Below, piece after piece: positions 1-7,284 of a stretch of 64,000 nt of DNA. A program made the translations under genes and the position numbers. Numbering within the stretch: the stretch's first letter is position 1; every line of letters begins with the position of its first letter. Under the pieces are notes generated by a model, which was given only the letters and a program-made list of their open reading frames with translations, ran no database searches and was not told the origin of the DNA. Source of the stretch: Variovorax sp. HW608 (GTDB lineage Bacteria; Pseudomonadota; Gammaproteobacteria; Burkholderiales; Burkholderiaceae_C); assembly GCF_900090195.1 (NCBI RefSeq), contig NZ_LT607803.1, positions 2,604,001-2,668,000 of the forward strand, given 5' to 3'.

Positions 1-15
1 CAGGCAGGAAGGCCG

Positions 16-74
16 GAATTGTCCTGTTGTTGGCACGAATCGTCAAACCGTGGCCGGGGGGTGCGCCGAACAAT
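16..74 (+). promoter_or_regulatory. Promoter/activator element, copy 1
   Basis: Two direct repeats, GAATTGTC (16-23) and GAATCGTC (37-44), start exactly 21 bp (two helical turns) apart, and a possible -10 hexamer AACAAT lies at 69-74. The same arrangement with identical spacings recurs at 13725-13783. The first gene starts 27 bp after the putative -10, behind the SD AGGAGAC. No good -35 hexamer lies 17 bp upstream of the -10, which fits an activator-dependent promoter. The repeat is seen in the sequence; its function is inferred. Confidence 0.6.
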
Positions 75-100
75 GAAGCCGTGGACCCCAGGAGACATCG

Positions 101-934
101 ATGACAACAAACCAACCATTCAGCGGCGCATGGCTGGCGCTCGAAGACCAGGTCGCGGTCGTCACCGGCGCGGCCAGCGGCATCGGCGCCGCGGTCGCGC
201 AATCGCTTGGCGACGCGGGCGCGAAGGTCGCGCTGCTCGACCTCGACGGCAAGGGCGCGGAAACGATCGCCTTGCAGCTTCGGTCGCAGGGCCGAAGGGC
301 CATTGCCATCGAGTGCGACATCGCGAGCGAAGGCAGCGTCGCCAAGGCCGCGCAGCAGGTGGGCCGTGAACTCGGCGCCTGCAGCGTACTGGTCAACAAC
401 GCGGGCATGCTGCGCGCCGGTGAGCTCGCGGACGTGAGCCTCGATGCATGGAACCAGGTGCTGGCGGTCAACCTCACCGGCTACCTGCTGTGCGCGCGCG
501 CCTTCTCCAAACCGATGCGCGATGCGCGGTGCGGCAGCATCGTGAATGTCGCGTCGATCTCGGCGCTGCATCCGCAGACCGGCAGCGGCGCCTACAGCGC
601 GAGCAAGGCCGGCGTGCTGCTGATGTCGCGGCAGATGGCCGTGGAGTGGGGTCCGCTGGGCGTTCGCAGCAATGCGATCTGCCCGGGAATGATCCGCACC
701 GCGCTTTCCGCCACCTTCTACGAAGAGCCCGGCTTCGAGGCGCGCCGCGCGCAGGTGACCGCAAGCCGCCGCATCGGCGAGCCGCAGGACATCGCCGACG
801 CCGCGCTCTTCCTTGCGAGTCCGCGCTCGGCGTACGTGAACGGCGCCGAACTCGTGGTGGACGGCGGCATGTCCAGCATGTTGATGGACATGGTGCCCCG
901 CCCCGGCTTCAACCGCACGCCGGCAACCGCCTGA
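101..934 (+). CDS. SDR family oxidoreductase
   Basis: This is a classical short-chain dehydrogenase/reductase of 277 aa, expected to oxidise a secondary alcohol or reduce a ketone with NAD(P) in the cytoplasm. The cofactor-binding TGAASGIG motif is at residues 22-29, NNAG follows at the end of beta-4, and the catalytic YSASK has Tyr165 and Lys169. The ATG is chosen because AGGAGAC precedes it by a few bases. It opens a three-gene unit with the KstD-like flavoprotein and a NIPSNAP gene. An SDR beside a KstD-like enzyme suggests that a ring alcohol is made into a ketone, which the flavoprotein then desaturates. The substrate cannot be read from the sequence. Confidence 0.9.
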   Translation: MTTNQPFSGAWLALEDQVAVVTGAASGIGAAVAQSLGDAGAKVALLDLDGKGAETIALQLRSQGRRAIAIECDIASEGSVAKAAQQVGRELGACSVLVNNAGMLRAGELADVSLDAWNQVLAVNLTGYLLCARAFSKPMRDARCGSIVNVASISALHPQTGSGAYSASKAGVLLMSRQMAVEWGPLGVRSNAICPGMIRTALSATFYEEPGFEARRAQVTASRRIGEPQDIADAALFLASPRSAYVNGAELVVDGGMSSMLMDMVPRPGFNRTPATA

Positions 935-963
935 GCCCATTCCACACTCCAAGGAGACAGAGA

Positions 964-2721
964 ATGACCCACGAACGCGAATGCGACCTGCTGGTGGTCG
1001 GTTCCGGCGCGGCCGGCCTGGCCTGCGCGATCACCGCGAAGAAGCGCGGACTCGACGTGATGGTGATCGAGAAGGAACCCGTCTTCGGCGGCACCACGGC
1101 CCTTTCGGGCGGTGTGCTGTGGATTCCGCTGGCGCCGCACGGCCGCAAGCAGAATCCCGCCGACACGCGCGAAGCGGTGCGCGAATACCTCATGCGGGAG
1201 ACGGGCCGCTTCTTCGATGCGGCGACGGTCGATACCTTCCTCGACAACGGGCCGAAGATGGTCGAGTTCTTCGAGCGCGAGACCGAGATGAAATTCGTGC
1301 AGACGCTTTATCCCGACTATCACTGCGACGAACCCGGCGGCGCGCAGATCGGCCGTTCGATCCTCGCGGCGCCGTACGACATCCGCGGTCTCGGCAAGGA
1401 CATGAAGCGCCTGAAGCCGCCACTCGCGACCATCACCTTCATCGGGATGATGTTCAACTCGTCGAACGCGGACCTCAAGCACTTCTTCCGCGTGACGAAG
1501 TCGCTCACCTCCTTCCTCTATGTCGCGCGCCGGCTGGCCACGCACCTGAAGGAGCTGCTGCTCTATCGCCGCGGCATCAACGTCACGAGCGGCAATGCGC
1601 TCGCGGCGCGGCTGGCCAAGTCGGCGCTCGACCTCGGCATCCCGATCGAGACCGGGGCGCCCGCGCGCAGGGTGCTGATGGAAGACGGCCGCGCGGTCGG
1701 CCTGCAGGTCGAAGGGCCCGGCGGCATGCGCAACATTCGCGCACGGCACGGCGTGGTGCTCGCCTGCGGCGGCTTCCCGCATGACGTGCGGCGCATCGCC
1801 AAGGCCTATCCGCACGTGGCACGGGGCGGCGAACACCTGTCGCCCACGCCGGTCGGCAACACCGGCGACGGTGTCGCGATGGCAGAAGCTGCCGGCGGCA
1901 CGGCGGACATCCGTTTCGCAGACAGCGCAGCCTGGATGCCGGTGTCGCGCGTGCCCTACGCTAACGGCGAGTTCGGCGTGTTCCCCCATCTGCTCGACCG
2001 CTACAAGCCCGGCGTCATCGGCGTGCTCAAGAACGGCAAGCGCTTCACCAACGAATCGAACTCCTACCACGACGTCGGCGCGGCGATGATCCGCGCTTGT
2101 GCCGACCAGAAGGAAACAGCGATGTGGCTGGTGGTCGACAAGACCGCGCTCGCGAAGTACGGCCTCGGCTACGTGAAGCCTGCGCCGATGCCGGTCGGAC
2201 CGCATCTGCGCAGCGGCTACCTGATCAAGGGCCGCACGCTGGCCGAGCTCGCGCAGCGCGCCGGCATCGATCCGGCGGGACTGGAAGCGACCGTGCGAGC
2301 CTACAACGCGGGCGGCGCCGCGCAAGGCAAGGACCCCGCCTTCGACCGCGGCCGCAGCGCGTTCAACCGCTACCTGGCGGACCCGGAACACCGGCCCAAC
2401 CCCTGCGTGGCGCCGATCCAGACCGGGCCGTTCTATGCGGTGAAGGTGGTGATGGGCGACCTCGGCACCTTCGACGGCATCCGCACGAGCCCGGTCGGCG
2501 AAGTGCTCAGGCAGGGCGGCTCGCCGATCGCCGGCCTCTATGCCGTCGGCAACGACCGCGCCAGTATGATGGGCGGCAACTATCCGGGCGCCGGGATCAC
2601 GCATGGCCCGAACATGACCTTTGCGTACGTCACTGCCAACCACGTCGCGGACCTGGCCGCGAAGCCCACGGCAGCGGCACCAGTGACCCCGCCCGCACGC
2701 CAACTGGAGCCCGTCGCATGA
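964..2721 (+). CDS. KstD-like FAD-dependent dehydrogenase (copy 1)
   Basis: The 585-aa protein belongs to the fumarate reductase/3-ketosteroid delta-1-dehydrogenase flavoprotein family. The FAD-binding GSGAAG is at residues 13-18 and GGTTALSGG follows. The motif NESNSY ends in Tyr368, and YPGAG near the C-terminus has Tyr540 and Gly544; these align with the catalytic Tyr318 and Tyr487/Gly491 known in Rhodococcus KstD1. The expected reaction is alpha,beta-desaturation of a cyclic ketone. The ATG follows AAGGAGACAGAG. The stop codon overlaps the next start (ATGA). Three further paralogues lie at 7269, 11940 and 30458. Nothing else here is steroid-specific, so a smaller cyclic ketone is a real alternative. 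Confidence 0.85.
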   Translation: MTHERECDLLVVGSGAAGLACAITAKKRGLDVMVIEKEPVFGGTTALSGGVLWIPLAPHGRKQNPADTREAVREYLMRETGRFFDAATVDTFLDNGPKMVEFFERETEMKFVQTLYPDYHCDEPGGAQIGRSILAAPYDIRGLGKDMKRLKPPLATITFIGMMFNSSNADLKHFFRVTKSLTSFLYVARRLATHLKELLLYRRGINVTSGNALAARLAKSALDLGIPIETGAPARRVLMEDGRAVGLQVEGPGGMRNIRARHGVVLACGGFPHDVRRIAKAYPHVARGGEHLSPTPVGNTGDGVAMAEAAGGTADIRFADSAAWMPVSRVPYANGEFGVFPHLLDRYKPGVIGVLKNGKRFTNESNSYHDVGAAMIRACADQKETAMWLVVDKTALAKYGLGYVKPAPMPVGPHLRSGYLIKGRTLAELAQRAGIDPAGLEATVRAYNAGGAAQGKDPAFDRGRSAFNRYLADPEHRPNPCVAPIQTGPFYAVKVVMGDLGTFDGIRTSPVGEVLRQGGSPIAGLYAVGNDRASMMGGNYPGAGITHGPNMTFAYVTANHVADLAAKPTAAAPVTPPARQLEPVA

Positions 2722-3074
2722 ACCTCATCGCAAGACCCTTCGTGGACCATCGCGTCTACACCATCGCACTGCGCAAGATGCCGGAATTCCTCGACGTCTT
2801 CGACCGGCTCGCGATGCCCATCCTGATGCAGACGCTCGGCCATCCGCTCGGCTTCTACACGAGCTTCGTCGGCCCCCAGAACCAGTTCGTCCACCTGTGG
2901 GCCTACGAGAGCCTGGCCGACTACGAAGCGCGCTGCCGGGCCCGCGACACGCATCCGGATTTTCCGGCCTACCTGCAGGCCTCGGCGCACCTGATCACCG
3001 CGCAGGAGACGCGGCTCGTTCGTGCCGCGGATCTCCCGAGCGTGAGAAGCCTCATTCCACAGCAACAGCGCTGA
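2718..3074 (+). CDS. NIPSNAP family protein (single domain)
   Basis: This small 118-aa protein has the NIPSNAP/dimeric alpha-beta barrel pattern: an early VDHRVYTIALRKMPEFL strand-helix and a later hydrophobic strand FVHLWAYESLADYE. Such proteins often sit in catabolic operons, but their biochemical role is not established. The start codon overlaps the flavoprotein stop (ATGA), so translation is probably coupled. Its last 23 bases overlap the 3' end of the CoA-transferase gene on the other strand. A second, longer NIPSNAP lies in the opposing operon at 6658-7284, which links the two operons functionally. Confidence 0.8.
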   Translation: MNLIARPFVDHRVYTIALRKMPEFLDVFDRLAMPILMQTLGHPLGFYTSFVGPQNQFVHLWAYESLADYEARCRARDTHPDFPAYLQASAHLITAQETRLVRAADLPSVRSLIPQQQR

Positions 3075-4650
3075 AGAAGCGCGCCGGCATCACAGCGAGC
3101 TGCTTCGCGATGCGGGGCGCGAAGCCCATTTCGGCGAGCACGTCGCGCGTGAGATCGATGCCGGGCGCGATCTCGAAGATTTCCACGCCCTCGGGCCCGA
3201 GCCGGAAGCTCGCGCGTTCGGTGAGATAGAGCACTTCCTGGCCGCGAACGATCGACTGCGGGCCGCTGAAGGTGATCTGGTCCACACGCCGCACCAGCTT
3301 CTTCACGGCGCCCTGCTGCATCACCCGCATCCGGCCGTCGCCGGTGGCGAGCTTCACGCCCTTCGCCGCGAAGGTGCCGCAGAACACCACCTTGCGCGCG
3401 TTCTGCGCGATGTCGATGAAGCCGCCCGGCCCGACCGTGAAGCCGCCGAGGCGCGACACGTTGACGCTACCTTCCTCGTCGAACTCGCCGAAGCCGAGGA
3501 AGGCGATGTCGAGCCCGCCGCCGGCGTAGAAGTCGAACTGCGTCGCGGCGTCCAGCATCGCGCTGGCATTGCGCGCATAGCCGAACAGCTCGCCATCCAT
3601 CAGGAGGCCGCCGTAGGTGCCGTGCTCGATGGTCTGGTAGATGCGGCCGCTGTCGCCGCGCAGCGCGACGAGCCGCGCCACCGCGTCGGGCACGCCGACG
3701 CCGTAGTTGACGACCGGGCGCTGCTTGCCGGTGTTCAACAGCTCCTCGGCGGCGCGGCGCGCCACGGCCTGGCGCTCGCCGAAGGCCTCGGCGGCCCCGG
3801 CCTTCTCCATCGCGTGGTCCGTGGCTTCGCTGTCAAGGCGCGCGGCGCCGGTGAGTTCGCCGGAGAACGCCGGATCGAACGGAATCGCGTAGCTCGTGGC
3901 CTGCGCGGGATCGACCACGATCGCATCGACCCAGGCCGCCGGAATGCGCACCTCGCGCGCCTTCAGCGAGCCGTTGGGCACCCGCTCCTTGACCTGCACG
4001 ATCACCTTGCCGCCGCTGTTGCGCGCCGCGAGCGCGAGCGATTGCGCGTCGAGGTTGGCGGCCTCGTGCTCGAAGCTGATGTTGCCGTCCTCGTCGGCCG
4101 CACTTGCGCGCACCAGCGCGACATGGATCGGGAAGGGCTTGTAGCGCAGGTATTCGCGGCCATCCATCTGCACCACTTCGGCCAGGTCTTCGCGCGCCGA
4201 TGCATTCATGCGACCGCCGCCCTGGCGCGGGTCGCACACGGTGCCGAGGCCGACGTGCGTGAAAAGCCCCGGCCTGCCGGCGCCGATCTCGCGCATGAGC
4301 TGGCTCGACACGCCACCGGGCAGGATGTAGGCCTCGATCTTCTCTTCCTCGGCCAGGCGCTGCATCGCGGGCGACCAGACCCAGTGGCCGCCGATCACGC
4401 GCTTCACGAGGCCCTCGTGCGCGAAGCAGTTCATGCCCTTGGTCTTCTTGTCGCCGATGCCCAGTGCGTGCATCACGGTGAGTCCGCGCGGCGACCGCGT
4501 TTCGAGGTAACGCGCCTGCACGGCCTCGAAGAGATGCGTGGCTTCCATCAGGCCACCGCCGCCGCCCATCAGCCCGACCGTGTCGCCGTCGCGCATCAAC
4601 GCGGCGGCCTCACGGGCGGTCATGAACTTGCCGCTGTTCGAATTCGTCAT
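3052..4650 (-). CDS. Acyl-CoA:carboxylate CoA-transferase (YdiF type)
   Basis: At 532 aa this is a fused alpha-beta family I CoA-transferase. A glycine-rich GLMGGGGGLMEATHLFEA stretch lies near the N-terminus. The predicted catalytic glutamate is Glu342 in TIEHGTYGG, which would form the glutamyl-CoA thioester. It should move CoA between acetyl- or another acyl-CoA and a free carboxylate, so it probably activates the ring-derived acid for the neighbouring acyl-CoA dehydrogenase. It is the last gene of the seven-gene minus-strand operon, 10 bp after the acyl-CoA dehydrogenase stop. The exact acyl substrate is unknown. Confidence 0.85.
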   Translation of the reverse strand: MTNSNSGKFMTAREAAALMRDGDTVGLMGGGGGLMEATHLFEAVQARYLETRSPRGLTVMHALGIGDKKTKGMNCFAHEGLVKRVIGGHWVWSPAMQRLAEEEKIEAYILPGGVSSQLMREIGAGRPGLFTHVGLGTVCDPRQGGGRMNASAREDLAEVVQMDGREYLRYKPFPIHVALVRASAADEDGNISFEHEAANLDAQSLALAARNSGGKVIVQVKERVPNGSLKAREVRIPAAWVDAIVVDPAQATSYAIPFDPAFSGELTGAARLDSEATDHAMEKAGAAEAFGERQAVARRAAEELLNTGKQRPVVNYGVGVPDAVARLVALRGDSGRIYQTIEHGTYGGLLMDGELFGYARNASAMLDAATQFDFYAGGGLDIAFLGFGEFDEEGSVNVSRLGGFTVGPGGFIDIAQNARKVVFCGTFAAKGVKLATGDGRMRVMQQGAVKKLVRRVDQITFSGPQSIVRGQEVLYLTERASFRLGPEGVEIFEIAPGIDLTRDVLAEMGFAPRIAKQLAVMPARFFSAVAVE

Positions 4651-4660
4651 CGCTGCGCTC

Positions 4661-5821
4661 CTAGCGATGGAGATCGAAGAGCGAGGCGCCCTTCTTCATG
4701 ACGCTCTTGGCGATCACGCCGCGATGGATCTCGCTGGTGCCGTCGAAGATGCGGTAGATGCGCGCGTCACGGTAGTAGCGCTCGATCGGCAGCTCCTTGC
4801 AGAAGCCCATGCCGCCGAAGACCTGCACCGCGCGATCGACCACGCGGCCCAGCGTCTCCGCCGCATGCACCTTGACCATCGCGATCTGCTCGCGCGCATC
4901 GAGGCCCTGGTCGAGCATCCAAGCGGCGTGATAGACCATCCAGCGCGCGGCGTTGATCTCGATCACGCTGTCGGCCAGCATCTGCTGCACCATCTGGAAG
5001 TCGCCGATCCGCTGGCCGAACTGCTGGCGGTCGTTGGCGTAGGCCGTCATCAGTTCGAGCACATGGCTCGCCTTGCCGACGGCGCGCGCGCCGACCTGCG
5101 CGAGGCGCACCACGTTGAGCGCCCCCATCGCGAGCTTGAAGCCCTGCCCGCGCTCGCCAAGCAGCGCCGCGTCCTCGAGCTGCACGTTGTCGAAGAAGAG
5201 CTCCAGGTGCGGCGTGCCGCGGATGCCCATCATCTTCTGGTCCTTGCCGACGCTGAAGCCCGCGAGGCCCTTGTCGACCATGAACATCGAGATCTCCTTC
5301 TCGCCGGTCCTGGCCGAGACGAGGAAGAAGTCGCTCCATTCGCCGTCGCTGATGAAGTGCTTGCCGCCGTTGAGAACCCAGCCGGTGTCGGTCTTCTTCG
5401 CGTGCGTGCGGATGCCGGCCGCGTCCGATCCGGCGCCGGGCTCGGTGATCGCGATCGCGCAGGTGCGCCGGCCGGCGACCGAAGGTTCGAGCCATCGCGC
5501 GACCTGCTCGCCACGGCAGTGCAGCAGCGGCTCGTAGACGTTGCCGAAGGCGCGGCGGATCAGGTAGTCGCTGGTGTGGCCGAACTGCTCTTCGCACAGG
5601 ATGCGGTCGAGGTTCGACAACCCGCCGCCGCCGAATTCGGCCGGCATGTTGAGCGCGTAGAGGCCCAGCGCCTTCGACTTCTCGTGGATCGTGGCGGCGG
5701 TGTCGCGATCGATCTGGCCGTCGTTCTCGAGCCGTTCCTCCAGCGGGCGAAGCTCCTCGGCGATGAAGCGCCGCACGGTGTCGATCATCATCTTCTGCTC
5801 GTCGTTGAGCGCGAAATCCAT
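4661..5821 (-). CDS. Acyl-CoA dehydrogenase with Asp at the usual catalytic Glu site
   Basis: The 386-aa protein has full-length acyl-CoA dehydrogenase architecture: an N-terminal helical domain, a beta domain with ITEPGAGSDAAG, and a C-terminal helical domain with FGGMGFCKELP. It would oxidise an acyl-CoA thioester at alpha-beta, passing electrons from FAD to ETF. Where most family members have a glutamate in YEGTSEI, this one reads IFDGTSEI with Asp360. Aspartate at this place also occurs in some divergent branches of the family, so activity is not excluded, but substrate range may differ. It sits 10 bp from both neighbours in the operon. Confidence 0.9.
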   Translation of the reverse strand: MDFALNDEQKMMIDTVRRFIAEELRPLEERLENDGQIDRDTAATIHEKSKALGLYALNMPAEFGGGGLSNLDRILCEEQFGHTSDYLIRRAFGNVYEPLLHCRGEQVARWLEPSVAGRRTCAIAITEPGAGSDAAGIRTHAKKTDTGWVLNGGKHFISDGEWSDFFLVSARTGEKEISMFMVDKGLAGFSVGKDQKMMGIRGTPHLELFFDNVQLEDAALLGERGQGFKLAMGALNVVRLAQVGARAVGKASHVLELMTAYANDRQQFGQRIGDFQMVQQMLADSVIEINAARWMVYHAAWMLDQGLDAREQIAMVKVHAAETLGRVVDRAVQVFGGMGFCKELPIERYYRDARIYRIFDGTSEIHRGVIAKSVMKKGASLFDLHR

Positions 5822-5831
5822 GTTTTGTCTC

Positions 5832-6647
5832 CTAGAAATAACGGCGGCTCGCCGCCAGGCACTGGCGGGCCCATTCGGCGGGGTCCATGGCGCGCATGCG
5901 CTCGAGGTGCACCACCTCGATGCTCACCGGCAGGTCGGCCGGCAGCGCCGCGAACAGGCCGGCAAGGTCGATGTCGCCTTCGCCGGGCTGCAGGCGGGCG
6001 CAGCGCGCGGTGTGGATCATTTCTTCCACCGTGAAGTCGCGGCCCTGCCGCGCGCGACCCGGCGCGTCGCAGATCTGCGCGTAGTGCAGCAACTGGCGCG
6101 GCAACGCACGGATGTCCTCGAGCGTGGTGGCCGAACGATCGAAGTGCAGCGCGTCGACCAGGATGCCGGCGTTGGGCGGCATGCCGGCGGCCTCGATGAC
6201 CGAGAGCGCGGCGCGTGCGTGCGGCACGGCTGTCCAGGGCATGAATTCGAGGTCGGCCGTCATGCCGTAGGGCTTCATCAGCTCGCACAGGCGCGCGTAG
6301 CCGTCGGCGAGGCGCGTTGCATTCGTGTCGTCGCCCGCCACGAGCACGGCGCGTGCGCCGAGCGCCGCGCCCGCATCCAGCAGCGGCCGAAAGGCGAGCG
6401 GCTCGAAGCCCTCGTTGATGCGGATGATCTCCAGGTCGAAGACGCCGACGCCGGTATCGCGCAGCAGCGCCACGGTTTCGAGCAGCACCTCGGGTCGGCC
6501 GATCAGATGCTGCTGCGGCGCACCGGGCGCATTGGGCAAGAGGCGCAGGCCCACGTGCGCATAGCCGAGCCGGGCGGCGATGCGCACCGCCTCGGGCGGC
6601 GTCGCGTCGCACGCGGTGAGATACGCCATCGAAAGAACACGGGACAT
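5832..6647 (-). CDS. Sugar-phosphate isomerase/epimerase-like TIM barrel
   Basis: The 271-aa protein has the AP-endonuclease-2-like TIM-barrel pattern shared by xylose-isomerase-like epimerases and 3-dehydroshikimate dehydratases. Probable metal-ligand strands are visible as LEFMPWTAVP, ILVDALHFDRS, AQICDAPG and VSIEVVHLERM. With a shikimate-dehydrogenase-like gene close by, a dehydratase or isomerase acting on a carbocyclic polyol is plausible, but the family is too broad to decide. It lies between the acyl-CoA dehydrogenase and NIPSNAP genes with 10-bp gaps on both sides. The ATG at 6647 follows an SD AAGGAGAC; a later internal Met (MAYLTAC) is a possible alternative start. Confidence 0.75.
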   Translation of the reverse strand: MSRVLSMAYLTACDATPPEAVRIAARLGYAHVGLRLLPNAPGAPQQHLIGRPEVLLETVALLRDTGVGVFDLEIIRINEGFEPLAFRPLLDAGAALGARAVLVAGDDTNATRLADGYARLCELMKPYGMTADLEFMPWTAVPHARAALSVIEAAGMPPNAGILVDALHFDRSATTLEDIRALPRQLLHYAQICDAPGRARQGRDFTVEEMIHTARCARLQPGEGDIDLAGLFAALPADLPVSIEVVHLERMRAMDPAEWARQCLAASRRYF

Positions 6648-6657
6648 CGAGGTCTCC

Positions 6658-7284
6658 TTATTTCAGTGGCGAGACTGCCGTCGGCAGCGCGATCGTGGAA
6701 ACCATCTCGGTCGTGAGCCATGCCGGTCCGCCCTTCGGCGGCCAGATGCCCTGGGCGACCGCATCGGCGCGTGCCTTGCTGCGCGCGTCCAACGAGGGAT
6801 AGGCCCAGATGTTGGTGAAGCGCGGCGCGCCGTCGAGCGCGACCATCGCGATGACGCAGGGCGACAGCTTCTCGCGCGCCGGCAGGTACTCGGCCCACAG
6901 CTCGCTGGTCTTGCTCACGCCGCCGGGCTGGATGCCGTAGGTGCGGATTTCGTAGACCGGTCCGGCGATGCCGGACTCGGCGCTCGGCCGCACCGGCTGC
7001 ATCCAGTCGAAGGCGCGGTAGCTCGCGAGTTCGAGCCGCAGGTAGTGCTCGCCGCAGCCGAAGGGGCTCGGGCTGGCGAGGGTGCGCTGTCGCGCGGCAT
7101 CGAGCGCCGAACGGTCTTCGAAGCCGCGCAGCACGATCATCTGGTTCAGCACACCGATGTCGCTGGTCCAGCAGGCCAGCAGTTCGCCGCCTGCGCCGGG
7201 TGCGCTCGCGAAGGCATGCACCTGCTGCGCGGCCTGCGCGGCGGTGCCGAAGGGCAAGGTCAGGGTGGCTATCTCGTAGTACAT
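6658..7284 (-). CDS. NIPSNAP family protein (two domains)
   Basis: This 208-aa protein carries two NIPSNAP-like halves. The first begins MYYEIATLTLPFG and the second VYEIRTYGIQPGG, each with a later aromatic strand (MIVLRGFED and TNIWAYPSLDARS). The single-domain relative at 2718 is about half the size. Its enzymatic role is unknown. The start at 7284 was chosen because YYEI is the typical NIPSNAP opening and because it overlaps the end of the upstream flavoprotein gene by 16 bp, which suggests translational coupling. The longer upstream reading frame is only the shadow of that flavoprotein. Confidence 0.8.
   Translation of the reverse strand: MYYEIATLTLPFGTAAQAAQQVHAFASAPGAGGELLACWTSDIGVLNQMIVLRGFEDRSALDAARQRTLASPSPFGCGEHYLRLELASYRAFDWMQPVRPSAESGIAGPVYEIRTYGIQPGGVSKTSELWAEYLPAREKLSPCVIAMVALDGAPRFTNIWAYPSLDARSKARADAVAQGIWPPKGGPAWLTTEMVSTIALPTAVSPLK

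Noticed and set aside
31..45. TGGCACG at 32-38 resembles the -24 box of a sigma-54 promoter.
   Set aside because: The -12 box TTGCA is absent at the required distance, and the second copy of the element (13741 on) lacks TGGCACG.
718..2703. A 661-codon open frame on the minus strand, and similar long antisense frames elsewhere (4538-6034 plus, 13790-15736 plus, 17711-19291 minus, 50478-53000 plus).
   Set aside because: They lie exactly opposite well-supported genes, have Arg/His/Ala-rich compositions without motifs, and are a usual effect of high GC at third codon positions.
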